Source: Fusobacteriota bacterium
GTDB taxonomy: Bacteria; Fusobacteriota; Fusobacteriia; JAPLKR01
DNA length: 64,000 nt
Assembly (NCBI GenBank): GCA_026387965.1
Contig: JAPLKR010000103.1
Span: 1 to 64,000, forward strand
Direction: 5' to 3'
Shown piece after piece: positions 36,601 to 45,457 of the stretch. The translations under genes were made by a program, and so were the position numbers. How positions within the stretch are numbered: the first letter of the stretch is position 1; the number at the start of each line of letters is the position of its first letter. The notes under the pieces are model-generated. The model did not search any database and was not told the origin of the DNA. It saw nothing but the letters and a program-made list of their open reading frames with translations.

Positions 36601-37461
36601 CATTATGATATTTACAAATGTTTCTTTTATGCTCTCTATTTCAAATTTAAAATTCAATGGCTTGATTTCTATATAATACGAACCTAAATACATCTTCTTG
36701 CCAAATTTAATCCCATATTTATAGTCACCTATAATAGGTAACTTTTCGCTTGCTAAGTGTACTCTGATTTGGTGTTTTCTTCCTGTAAATAACTCTAACT
36801 CTACCAGATTTATATCGCTCCTACTTAACAAACATTTCACCCCTGTTTTAGACACTTTTCCCTCTTTTGAAACTATTACATTTTCGTCACATGTCAACAA
36901 TGCTTTATCAATAAAAAATTCATTTTTCTTGATACTTCCCTTACATATAGCCAAATATTTCTTTGTGATTTCCGAGTTTTTTTGATACTGTGAAAGCATA
37001 CGTATAGAACTTTTATTTTTTCCTATTAATACTAACCCCCAAGTAGGCTTATCTAACCGATTGATTGCAGTCAAATCTGGGTTATTATAATATTGTTTTA
37101 ATATTTCTACAAGACCCACTTCATGTTCACTTCCCGTGTGAATCACCTGATTCCCATTTTTATTAAAAAGCAAGAAATCATCGTTTTCAAAAACAATTTG
37201 TTTTGATAATTCAATGCAAGCTTCTTTAGATACAACTACCTCTGCATTTTTTTTCTCAACTGTTCCTACTAAATCATAAAAGACAACATTATCTCCAAGC
37301 TGTAAACGATAAGATTGATCAACTTTTTTCGAATTAACCTTTATCTTTCCCTTTCTAAAACTCGAAAAGACATAAGAGAGCGAAAAACCCTTCATTAATT
37401 GACGCGCTACCCTATCAATTCTAACATTTTCATACTCTTTACTTACCTCTAAAACAAGCAT
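36592..37461 (-). CDS. RluA-family pseudouridine synthase
   Basis: 289 residues. N-terminal S4 RNA-binding domain (RIDRVARQLMKGFS, FRKGKIKVNSKKV), then the catalytic motif INRLDKPTWGLVLIGKN with Asp137, and GRKHQIRVHLA. It modifies uridines in 23S rRNA or tRNA; RluC/RluD distinction is not possible from sequence alone. The expected RLDxxTSG reads RLDKPTWG. Its start overlaps the rodA stop by one base. Confidence 0.88.
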   Translation of the reverse strand: MLVLEVSKEYENVRIDRVARQLMKGFSLSYVFSSFRKGKIKVNSKKVDQSYRLQLGDNVVFYDLVGTVEKKNAEVVVSKEACIELSKQIVFENDDFLLFNKNGNQVIHTGSEHEVGLVEILKQYYNNPDLTAINRLDKPTWGLVLIGKNKSSIRMLSQYQKNSEITKKYLAICKGSIKKNEFFIDKALLTCDENVIVSKEGKVSKTGVKCLLSRSDINLVELELFTGRKHQIRVHLASEKLPIIGDYKYGIKFGKKMYLGSYYIEIKPLNFKFEIESIKETFVNIIMGE

Positions 37462-38582
37462 TATTTACCTGCATTTCTAGAAATAATATTTTGTGAAATC
37501 CCTATAAGCATGAAAAAAAGTATAAAGGAAGTTCCACCGTAGCTCATCAATATTAAGGGTACCCCTACAGCAGGTATAATTCCTATAACCATGCCAATAT
37601 TAATAAACGTATGACAAAATATTATCACAGCTGCACCGTAGATAAAAAGTCTTCCAAAAACATCATCAACCTGTCTAGCATAGCTTAAAAGACGCACTAT
37701 AATATAAAGATAAACTAAAATCAGAACCGTAGAACCAATAAAACCAATTTCTTCTGCTATAACACCAAAAATGAAATCCGTATGAGATTCCGGTAGAAAA
37801 TTCAGTTGATTTTGTGTTCCATGAAAAATTCCTTGTCCAAAAAGCCCTCCAGAACCTACAGCAATTTTAGCTTGAATAACATTCCATCCTGCACCCTGAG
37901 AATACTTATCTGGATCAAGAAATACCAATAACCTTGCTTTTTGAAAAGGTTTTAAAAAATGAAAAAAACCCGGAACCATTGCAAGTATGACAACAAAAAG
38001 GCATAATAATTTTTTTATATTCACTTCATATGCAAAAATTATAAAACAATACAAAAATAGAACAATAAGGGCTGTCCCTAGATCCGGTTGTTTTAAAATA
38101 AGTATAAATGCAGGAAATACATGCAAAAATGTTCTTCCTATATCTCTAAACCCTTTTATTCCTTTTGGATAATTCTTAGCAATTAAAGTAATTAAGGTAA
38201 TTAATATTAGAATTTTAGCGAATTCCGACGGTTGAATTTGTATTCCTCCAACAGAAATCCATCTTTGGGCACCTTTCGCACTCTTTCCAATGGCGTAAAC
38301 ACTTCCAAGCATCAATATATTAAAAATATAGAGTGGCCACGCAATTCGAGCATACCATCGATAGTCTAGTGTAGAAAAAATAAAAAATGTAATGTACCCA
38401 ACTATAAGCCAAAAAATTTCTTTTTTTAGATAATAAAATCCATCCGCTTTATATGTTGCACTGTATACAAATAACAAACTAAATATTGAGAGGATGATGA
38501 CTGCCCTCATCATCCCCTTGTCAAAAAATCTTTTTCTGTAAAAAAATTCTATTTTAAACCATTTTAAATATGAACTAATCAT
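37461..38582 (-). CDS. rodA: Rod-shape peptidoglycan polymerase RodA
   Basis: SEDS-family glycosyltransferase, inner membrane, 373 residues with about ten helices. Family marks are AKGAQRWISVGGIQIQPSEFAKI, KQPDLGTALIV, QAKIAVGSGGLFGQGIF and PESHTDFIFGVIAEEIGF, ending with PAVGVPLILMSYGGTS. The conserved catalytic Asp in the ESHTDFIF segment is present. It overlaps minE by 8 bases. No PBP2 partner gene is in the window. Confidence 0.9.
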   Translation of the reverse strand: MISSYLKWFKIEFFYRKRFFDKGMMRAVIILSIFSLLFVYSATYKADGFYYLKKEIFWLIVGYITFFIFSTLDYRWYARIAWPLYIFNILMLGSVYAIGKSAKGAQRWISVGGIQIQPSEFAKILILITLITLIAKNYPKGIKGFRDIGRTFLHVFPAFILILKQPDLGTALIVLFLYCFIIFAYEVNIKKLLCLFVVILAMVPGFFHFLKPFQKARLLVFLDPDKYSQGAGWNVIQAKIAVGSGGLFGQGIFHGTQNQLNFLPESHTDFIFGVIAEEIGFIGSTVLILVYLYIIVRLLSYARQVDDVFGRLFIYGAAVIIFCHTFINIGMVIGIIPAVGVPLILMSYGGTSFILFFMLIGISQNIISRNAGK

Positions 38583-38847
38583 TACATCCTCTTTTTTTCA
38601 CTTCTTTAACTGGTATACTTACTGAAATTCCCATTGTGTTATTTTCTTGACCCACATTAATCTCCATGCCGCCTTCATCAATTTCAAGATATTTTTTAAA
38701 TACAGAAATAATATCTTTCTTTAGCTCTTCTAAAACTTGTGGCGAGATATTGGATTTTTGCTGCATTATTACAATTTTCAGCCTATTTTTAGCAATATCT
38801 TTACTTTTTGCTTCATTTCTAAAAAGACTTTTGATTAAATCTAACAT
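38575..38847 (-). CDS. minE: Cell division topological specificity factor MinE
   Basis: 90 residues. The N-terminal membrane-binding helix is LDLIKSLF, then AKNRLKIVIMQQKS (the MinD-contact strand), a Pro-Gln-Val helix and GISVSIPVKE. It drives MinD off the membrane and so positions division at midcell. It is 13 bases after minD. Confidence 0.9.
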   Translation of the reverse strand: MLDLIKSLFRNEAKSKDIAKNRLKIVIMQQKSNISPQVLEELKKDIISVFKKYLEIDEGGMEINVGQENNTMGISVSIPVKEVKKRGCND

Positions 38848-38860
38848 AGCTCCCCCTCGC

Positions 38861-39670
38861 CTATTTTCTTACTTTCTTTTTAAAGAGTTTTGTGAAAAAT
38901 CCCGCTTGTTTTGAAATATCTAGAAGTGGTAATTTTTCACCAAGAATTCGTTTAGTAATATTACGGTACGCTTGACCTGCTAAACAATGTGAATCACGAA
39001 CAAGTGGCTCACCTTTATTGGCAGATACAACAATCTCTTGATCTTCAGGAACAATTCCAATTAGTTCTATTTTCAAAAGATCTAGAACATCTTCTATATC
39101 AAGCATGTCACCGCGTTTTACCATTTCAGGTCGAATTCTATTTATGATAAGTTTAATATCCTTTTTGCCTTGAGATTCAAGTAGCCCAATAATTCTATCC
39201 GCGTCTCTTACTGCTGATACTTCAGGATTGGTAACAATAAGCACATGATCTGCGCCCATCGTAGCTATTTTAAACCCTTGCTCAATTCCAGCTGGACAAT
39301 CTACAATTATAAAATCAAATGTTTTTCTAAGTTCAGTTAGAATTTTATCCATTCCATCTTTTGTTAGCGCTTCTTTATCGCGTGTTTGTGCTGCAGGTAA
39401 CAGCTGAAGATTCTCTCTAAAATGCCTATCTTTAATTAATGCATTTTCAAGCTTTGCTCTTCCTTCTACTACATCAATAATATCATATACTATTCTATTT
39501 TCGAGTCCCATAATAACATCTAAATTTCTCAGACCGATATCTGCATCGATAACTGCAACTTTTTTACCAAGCATTGCAAGGCCTGTACTAATATTTGCCG
39601 TTGTAGTTGTTTTTCCTACGCCTCCTTTACCTGATGTAATGACATAAACTTTCCCATTTTCGTGTGACAT
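38861..39670 (-). CDS. minD: Septum-site determining ATPase MinD
   Basis: 269 residues. Deviant Walker A GKGGVGKTTTTAN, VAVIDADIGLRNLD and IVDCPAGIEQGF. The C-terminal amphipathic helix (SKQAGFFTKLFKKK) is the membrane anchor. The ATG at 39670 has AGGAGG upstream; the longer frame runs into dut. No minC lies beside it, which is unusual. Confidence 0.95.
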   Translation of the reverse strand: MSHENGKVYVITSGKGGVGKTTTTANISTGLAMLGKKVAVIDADIGLRNLDVIMGLENRIVYDIIDVVEGRAKLENALIKDRHFRENLQLLPAAQTRDKEALTKDGMDKILTELRKTFDFIIVDCPAGIEQGFKIATMGADHVLIVTNPEVSAVRDADRIIGLLESQGKKDIKLIINRIRPEMVKRGDMLDIEDVLDLLKIELIGIVPEDQEIVVSANKGEPLVRDSHCLAGQAYRNITKRILGEKLPLLDISKQAGFFTKLFKKKVRK

Positions 39671-40091
39671 TATTCCTCCTAATTTTTCCCTGTATGGCGA
39701 CAACGTGTACCTGTTGCCACTCAATATTTTCAATTTTAACGAGTACAAATTGTGCAATTCTTTCCAAAGGCATAATTGTATAACTATCACAACTTAAGTT
39801 TGCTACAATGACTTTAATTTCACCTCTATAATCACTATCAATCGTGCCTGGGGTATTTAAAAGAGAAATCCCATATTTAATGGCGAGACCACTTCTTGGT
39901 CTTACTTGAATTTCATACCCTAGAGGAATTTCAACTCTAATTCCCGTTCTGACTAATGTTCTTTCTAATGAATTAAGCACTATCGGTTCAGAAATAAATG
40001 CATACACATCCATACCTGAAGATCCAATAGTCATCTGTTCTGGAAGCTTTACACCATCTTCACAAATAATTTTAACACACACTTTTTTCAT
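39627..40091 (-). CDS. dut: dUTPase with disrupted C-terminal arm
   Basis: Hydrolyses dUTP to dUMP. Trimeric fold motifs are present: TIGSSGMDVYAFI, VRPRSGLAIKYGISLLNTPGTIDSDYRGEI and MPLERIAQFVLVKI. The frame given ends 44 bases inside minD with no P-loop arm (RGxGGFG). In another frame the sequence just before the minD ribosome site reads GTRCRHTGKN and stops at 39679-39681, which looks like the true last residues. A short deletion or indel near 39720-39730 is likely. Activity is doubtful unless it is a sequencing error. Confidence 0.8.
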   Translation of the reverse strand: MKKVCVKIICEDGVKLPEQMTIGSSGMDVYAFISEPIVLNSLERTLVRTGIRVEIPLGYEIQVRPRSGLAIKYGISLLNTPGTIDSDYRGEIKVIVANLSCDSYTIMPLERIAQFVLVKIENIEWQQVHVVAIQGKIRRNNVTRKWESLCHYIR

Positions 40092-41310
40092 TAAACTCTC
40101 CTAATAAAACAGTTGAATAGTTACTTGTTACAAAAATTTTCTTGGCAAGATCTTCAATCTCGCGTCTTGTAACCTCATTTACTTTTTGAACAATTTCAGA
40201 AATATCAATAATTTTTCCATATTGTAAATAGGATATTGCATTTCTTGACATCTTGTTTTTGTTTGATTCAAGAGCAATAAGACGTTCACTTAAAAATTGA
40301 TTTTTTGCCTTTTGAAGTTCAAAATCCGTTATACCTAAAAGAGAAATTTTCTCCATTTCACTTTTAATTAGATCCACAGCTTTTTGGTAATTTTCCGTGG
40401 AAGTAGCAGCATAAATTGTAAATACGCCTCCCTCTTGATAATGCGTTAAATAGGTGTAAATCGTATACGCAAGCCCATGCTCTTCACGAACAGTTTGAAA
40501 AAGTCTTGAACTCATATTACCTCCCAATATCGCTGAGATCAAGTGATAATGATAAATCCACTCATCAGAAAGAGATATACCAGAAAGATTAATGCATAAA
40601 TGTACCTGGCTGCTATTTTGAATAATTTTTTTATCTATTATATTATACACAAATGGGCTGTTTTGTTCAACTTTTTTACTAATAATAATATTCTTAAAAT
40701 TTTCCTCTAAGTTTTCAATAATGTCTTTCTCAGTAAAATTACCACTCACTGATATAACCATGTTATTCACTGTGTAATTATCTTTAATAAAATCAATAAT
40801 TTGATTTCTTTTAATTTTTTTAACACTCTCTATGGTCCCTAAAATATTATGAGCAACGGCACTTCCTTTTAGAACTAGTTCACAGTTCAAATCATGCAAA
40901 TGCTCTTCTGGAATATCCTCATACATTTTAATCTCTTCTAAAATAACAAGTTTTTCTTTTTCTAACTCTTCTTCATCAAATTTTGATTGCAATATCATAT
41001 CGGTAAGAATATCAAGGCCCTTAATAGCGTGTTCAGGAAGTAACGTCATATAATAGGACGTTATTTCTTTATCTGTATAGGCATTCATATTTGCGCCAAT
41101 AAAATCTGCTCCTTCTGATATCTCTCTCGCACTACGTTTATGAGTTCCTTTAAACCTCATATGTTCAATAAGATGAGCCATTCCCTCAATTTCAGTTGGT
41201 TCATCTTTAGATCCACAGCGAATATAATACCCAATGGAGAGCGAAGTACTTAGTGGGTTATAATCTAAAACAACTGGTATATTGCACGTTAACATCTCAA
41301 TTTTTTTCAT
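40072..41310 (-). CDS. M16 family zinc peptidase
   Basis: 412 residues. Inverted zinc motif HLIEH at 46-50 (GMAHLIEHMRFKGTHKR), followed by NAYTDKEITSYY. The C-terminal half has the substrate-cradle segment GGNMSSRLFQTVREEHGLAYTIYTY. Resembles the bacterial pitrilysin/processing-peptidase-like group; cytoplasmic, since it has no signal peptide. Substrate unknown. The end overlaps the dut start by 20 bases. Confidence 0.88.
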   Translation of the reverse strand: MKKIEMLTCNIPVVLDYNPLSTSLSIGYYIRCGSKDEPTEIEGMAHLIEHMRFKGTHKRSAREISEGADFIGANMNAYTDKEITSYYMTLLPEHAIKGLDILTDMILQSKFDEEELEKEKLVILEEIKMYEDIPEEHLHDLNCELVLKGSAVAHNILGTIESVKKIKRNQIIDFIKDNYTVNNMVISVSGNFTEKDIIENLEENFKNIIISKKVEQNSPFVYNIIDKKIIQNSSQVHLCINLSGISLSDEWIYHYHLISAILGGNMSSRLFQTVREEHGLAYTIYTYLTHYQEGGVFTIYAATSTENYQKAVDLIKSEMEKISLLGITDFELQKAKNQFLSERLIALESNKNKMSRNAISYLQYGKIIDISEIVQKVNEVTRREIEDLAKKIFVTSNYSTVLLGEFNEKSVC

Positions 41311-41319
41311 AAATTCTCC

Positions 41320-42387
41320 TTAATGTTCAGCTTTTGCCATAAAGTATATTCCAATAATCAACGCTATAATTTTAGGACATAACACCAAAATTATTGTTGG
41401 TAAGCGAGGGTTTCCTGCAAGTGTAATAAAAATTGAATTTATAATAAAAAATCCATATCCAATAACCACCGCAAGTGCAATACTTACTGCTGCACCTCCT
41501 CTTACATAACGACTTCCTAAGGCAAATCCTAAAAAGCATGTAAAAAAGCTCATAAAAGGAAAAGCGAATACTTCATAAAAAGTGGCTAAAAGTTCGGTCT
41601 TTTGTTTTAACGTAAAGTTATAACTTCCAATGATTTTATAAAGTTCCCATGGTGTAGTACTCTCAGGGGTAACAGTTCTCTGTATGTCCTCTTTAAATTG
41701 AATATTTATAAAATCCGCAGAATATAAGGAAATTGTTTTAATGGTTCCCTTTTGTATATCATTTACGGTCACGTCATGAAGTGTCCATACACCACTTCTT
41801 TGCTCTCCACTTCGAGCAGTAAAGATCATCATAACTTTCGAAAAATCAGGGGAAACCTCGACAACTTCCATATTTGTAAACGTTTTTAAAATAACATTAG
41901 CCTGCTGGAAATAATAATAGAAATTTCCTGACTTCATATATGAATTATTTAAAATTGGACTTTCTTTAATCTCGCCATTAGATCGGTGCTGTAAATTATT
42001 TGAAAAATACGTCAATTTAGGTGCCCATTCTGTATTCACATAAAGTAAAAAACAAGACAAAATAAACGTGACGATTATGGGGTATATCATAATTCTTTTT
42101 AAACTTATTCCACTCGTTTTGAGAGCAATTATTTCCAAACTGCTAGCCATTTTATTGGTAAACATCAAACACCCAATGAGAACGCCTACTGGCGCAACCA
42201 TAACAATATGAGAGGGTAAAAGTTCTAAAATAGAGATCATACCAGCATTTATAGAATAATCGCCTTGTAAAACAGGACTTATCACTCTAAAAAAATCTGA
42301 AAGAAAATAAAATAGAGTAAATGCAGCTATTCCAATTGTAATGGATTTGATATAATTTATGGTTACGTAGCGATCTAACTTTTTCAT
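41320..42387 (-). CDS. lptG: LPS export permease LptG
   Basis: 355 residues, YjgQ/LptG fold: three N-terminal helices (DRYVTINYIKSITIGIAAFTLFY), a periplasmic jellyroll domain (SGNFYYYFQQANVILKTF, WTLHDVTVND) and three C-terminal helices ending IALIIGIYFMAKAEH. With LptF and the ATPase LptB it lifts LPS from the inner membrane. It starts 8 bases after lptF. It is less hydrophobic in the jellyroll than LptF, in keeping with the family. Confidence 0.85.
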   Translation of the reverse strand: MKKLDRYVTINYIKSITIGIAAFTLFYFLSDFFRVISPVLQGDYSINAGMISILELLPSHIVMVAPVGVLIGCLMFTNKMASSLEIIALKTSGISLKRIMIYPIIVTFILSCFLLYVNTEWAPKLTYFSNNLQHRSNGEIKESPILNNSYMKSGNFYYYFQQANVILKTFTNMEVVEVSPDFSKVMMIFTARSGEQRSGVWTLHDVTVNDIQKGTIKTISLYSADFINIQFKEDIQRTVTPESTTPWELYKIIGSYNFTLKQKTELLATFYEVFAFPFMSFFTCFLGFALGSRYVRGGAAVSIALAVVIGYGFFIINSIFITLAGNPRLPTIILVLCPKIIALIIGIYFMAKAEH

Positions 42388-42395
42388 ATATATTC

Positions 42396-43493
42396 CTATC
42401 GTGTTTTTTTCTGTTTAATAAATAAAAATATTGAAAATATGATGAGAACAATATTAGGATACCACATCCCAAAAAATGGTGTAACCGCACGATTGAGTGC
42501 TAACATTGTGCCAACTTGCATCATGGCAAGATATATAAATATTAAAATCAAACTAAATCCAAAACTAATGCCTTTACCAGAACGTCTATTTTTTATAGAC
42601 AAAAGGGTCCCTAAAAAAATTAAGATTATTGGCGAAAAGGACATAGCTAAATACTGTTGCAACATAATCTGATCAGGAATAGAATCCCCATGTCCCTCTC
42701 GTGTTGTTTTAATTCTTTCAAGTAGCTCACCTAAAGAATAATAGGCATTATTATCGACACTTGAAGAATTTAAATTAGCTGTAAAACTTCCCAGTGGAAT
42801 AACTTGTGAAGAAAAGGTTCCAGTAATATTGGCTTTCCCCGTATTATCCATACTATAAATCATCCCATTACTCAGGGCAATTTCACCACTGCTCATTTTC
42901 ATATTTTGAGCTACAGTAACCATAGGAAACACACCGTTAATATTTTGAAAATAGATCACATTTGTCGCAGTATTAGTCGATTTGTTCAGATTCTCAACAT
43001 ATAGACTAAAGCCCGGAATATCTTGCAAAAATTGGCCTGGAATTATTAACATTGTGGGCCTGGAAAATAGCATTTGCTTAACAACATTTTCCATTTTTGT
43101 TCTCGTGTCAGGCACAACATACTGCAAAATAAATAGAACAAAAAAACATATAAGTACGCCAATAATAATGGCGGTACGTGTAAGTCTTCTCACGCTCACT
43201 CCAGCAGCTTCAAAAGCTGTAATTTCGCTATTTGCCGATAGACTTCCAAAAGCAATCATAGTCCCCATTAATACACCCATTGGAATAGTAAAAATAAGTG
43301 TTGAAGGAAGCATGTATGCAAGAAGTTTTATAATAAGAATTGGATTAATTTGTTTTTGTACCAAATTATTCATTTCATTGACTAACTGTTCAATAAGAAA
43401 AAGACATGCAAAAATTCCTACTCCAAAGATAAGTGGAGGCATCATAGTCTGAATAATGTATCTATCTAATATTTTAAGCTTAATACTTCGCAC
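42396..43493 (-). CDS. lptF: LPS export permease LptF
   Basis: 365 residues, YjgP/YjgQ family: DRYIIQTMMPPLIFGVGIF at the start, TIPMGVLMGTMIAFGSLSANSEITAFEAAGVS (the coupling-helix region), a periplasmic domain, then a C-terminal membrane part FSPIILIFLGTLLSI. Assigned as LptF from its position before LptG and from the EITAFEAAGVS segment. LptB is encoded 7 kb upstream in the same cluster. Confidence 0.85.
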   Translation of the reverse strand: MRSIKLKILDRYIIQTMMPPLIFGVGIFACLFLIEQLVNEMNNLVQKQINPILIIKLLAYMLPSTLIFTIPMGVLMGTMIAFGSLSANSEITAFEAAGVSVRRLTRTAIIIGVLICFFVLFILQYVVPDTRTKMENVVKQMLFSRPTMLIIPGQFLQDIPGFSLYVENLNKSTNTATNVIYFQNINGVFPMVTVAQNMKMSSGEIALSNGMIYSMDNTGKANITGTFSSQVIPLGSFTANLNSSSVDNNAYYSLGELLERIKTTREGHGDSIPDQIMLQQYLAMSFSPIILIFLGTLLSIKNRRSGKGISFGFSLILIFIYLAMMQVGTMLALNRAVTPFFGMWYPNIVLIIFSIFLFIKQKKTR

Positions 43494-43501
43494 ATCTCCC
43501 C

Positions 43502-44071
43502 CTACTCATTTGTTGTTGTGATATTATTATACATCTTTTCAAGTCCATTAATCAAACCATTCAAAGCAATCTGATTTCTATATTGACTTACATTTGCTGC
43601 TATAGATTTTGGCAAAAATTTACTTGTGATTACAACTCTTGGAAGTAATACTTTTACATAGAAACTATTTTGAGTAAGTTTTTGACAAGAATTATTTGAT
43701 GTGGATAGCGCCATTAATACAAGTATGATAAATACAACTAGTAGTGCCCCTTTTATTAGTCCTAGAACACCTCCTAAGACCCTATCTAACCAACCAAGCA
43801 AAGCAATTTTAATAATTACTCTCAAAAACTTCGCACAGAGTGCGAGTAAAAAATATAAAATTAAAAAAATAACCACATACAACAGTACTGTTAATGTTGT
43901 GTGTGAACTCTCAATATGAACAAATTTTATCACATGAGGTGTTAAATACTTTGAAAGTAGTACCGCAATTAAAAAACCAAAAATGGAGAAAAATTCAGCA
44001 ATAAAGCCACGAAAAAATCCTATTGCTGCAAAGAGTATGATAATCAGTGTTAATATTAAATCTAAACTCAT
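43502..44071 (-). CDS. cvpA: CvpA family membrane protein
   Basis: 189 residues, four membrane helices: LDLILTLIIILFAAIGFFRGF, FLIAVLLSKYLTP, LLYVVIFLILYFLLALCAK and LDRVLGGVLGLIKGALLVVF. The RGF and DRVLGGVLGLIKG motifs define the family. Its role is in envelope maintenance in several bacteria; the mechanism is unknown. It sits between alr and lptF. Confidence 0.88.
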   Translation of the reverse strand: MSLDLILTLIIILFAAIGFFRGFIAEFFSIFGFLIAVLLSKYLTPHVIKFVHIESSHTTLTVLLYVVIFLILYFLLALCAKFLRVIIKIALLGWLDRVLGGVLGLIKGALLVVFIILVLMALSTSNNSCQKLTQNSFYVKVLLPRVVITSKFLPKSIAANVSQYRNQIALNGLINGLEKMYNNITTTNE

Positions 44072-44083
44072 TTTCCCTCCATT

Positions 44084-45241
44084 TTAAAAATTATTGTAAA
44101 CTGAATTTTGAAGAAGTGTCACTTTACACACAAGTTCTTCGTCTTTAAAATATAATTTTGTTATTCTTGGATTAATACTCGTTAGTATTTCCCAAGGTAT
44201 TGTACCACAGACATCGGCCATTTTATAAATAGAAATATTTTCGCCAAGCAATATAACGTCTTTGTGAAGCGGTTTTCGAATATTTGAAGCATTTATCATC
44301 AAATTATCCATACATATTCTTCCAACGATAGAACACTTCTGCCCCGTCACTTCTACATCCCAATTATTACTCAGGTTTCGAAAAAGTCCATCTGCATACC
44401 CTATTGGAACCGTTGCAATAATTTCGCCACTTTTTGCTGTATAACTACGTCCATAGCTTATATCTAGAGATGCCTCAATCTTTTTCACAAAAAGTATTTT
44501 ACTTTTAAAAGTCATAATTTGCTTTAGCTTTATCGTATCAAAGTTACATGGATACACACCGTAGAGAATCAAACCAGGTCTTACCATATTCTCATATTTG
44601 CTTAACTTAGGAAATCTGAGTATTCCGGCACTATTTAAAATATGAATATATTCTATAGAATATTTTTCTAAAACTTTTTGTACTATTAAATCAAAATCTG
44701 AGATTTGTTTTTGAGTGTACTCGTGGCTCTGCAATGAGTCCCCATCTGCATCAGAAAGATGTGTATACAGGCCACAAATTTCTGCAACTTTCAACCTTTT
44801 TATAATACGAATCGCCCTTATCGTTTCCAAGGGTTTAAAACCAATTCTACCCATTCCTGTATCAACTTTAATATGTATTTTCAAAGGATTTTTTCTAAAA
44901 AAAAATCTCTTTTCATACAAAAACTTAATTTCTTCTGGGCTTGATATGGTAATTTGAATGTTTTTTAGTGCAATCTCTTCAAATTCTTCAAGTGGTACAC
45001 TTGATAAAATTAAAATGGTTGACTTTATACCCTCTTCACGCAGTAAAAATGCCTCTTCACTCGTTGCAACTCCAAAATACTCTATCCCTAAATTAGATAA
45101 ATGTTTAGCTATAGCAAATGCTCCATGTCCATAAGCATTTGCCTTAATAATTGCCATTATTTTTTTATTTAACACTTGATTTTGAATTTGTATAACATTA
45201 TGTGTTAACCTATCAAGATTGACATCAATCCAAGCGCGCAT
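44084..45241 (-). CDS. alr: Alanine racemase
   Basis: PLP enzyme that makes D-alanine for peptidoglycan, cytoplasm. 385 residues. The PLP-binding Lys33 is in AIIKANAYGHGA; KVDTGMGRIGF and VRPGLILYGVYP follow, and the second catalytic region is CSIVGRICMDNLMIN. The ATG at 45241 has GGAG six bases upstream; an in-frame TTG two codons earlier is a weaker choice. It follows a DUF2582 gene by nine bases. Confidence 0.93.
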   Translation of the reverse strand: MRAWIDVNLDRLTHNVIQIQNQVLNKKIMAIIKANAYGHGAFAIAKHLSNLGIEYFGVATSEEAFLLREEGIKSTILILSSVPLEEFEEIALKNIQITISSPEEIKFLYEKRFFFRKNPLKIHIKVDTGMGRIGFKPLETIRAIRIIKRLKVAEICGLYTHLSDADGDSLQSHEYTQKQISDFDLIVQKVLEKYSIEYIHILNSAGILRFPKLSKYENMVRPGLILYGVYPCNFDTIKLKQIMTFKSKILFVKKIEASLDISYGRSYTAKSGEIIATVPIGYADGLFRNLSNNWDVEVTGQKCSIVGRICMDNLMINASNIRKPLHKDVILLGENISIYKMADVCGTIPWEILTSINPRITKLYFKDEELVCKVTLLQNSVYNNF

Positions 45242-45250
45242 ACACAACTC

Positions 45251-45457
45251 CTATTTTAAATTAAACATTACTGAGCTTTTTACTTCCCAAGTTTTAAGCT
45301 GCCCTTCTCTAAAAAGCCATCCTAAACCCAATAAAAACTCATCTCTCGTTAGTCCGCTCTCTTTTAATAAATTTGAAAAACTAATTTCTCCTTTATCATT
45401 TAAAATATTCCAAATAATTCCTGCCGTTTTTCCTATTGCATCCGTTGAATATTTCAT
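45251..45457 (-). CDS. DUF2582-type winged-helix protein
   Basis: 68 residues: IGKTAGIIWNILNDKGEISFSNLLKESGLTRDEFLLGLGWLFREGQLK, a compact winged-helix pattern found in DUF2582 proteins. A small DNA- or nucleic-acid-binding role is possible but not shown. Its ATG overlaps the secF stop by one base (TAATG), so it is translationally coupled. Confidence 0.75.
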   Translation of the reverse strand: MKYSTDAIGKTAGIIWNILNDKGEISFSNLLKESGLTRDEFLLGLGWLFREGQLKTWEVKSSVMFNLK

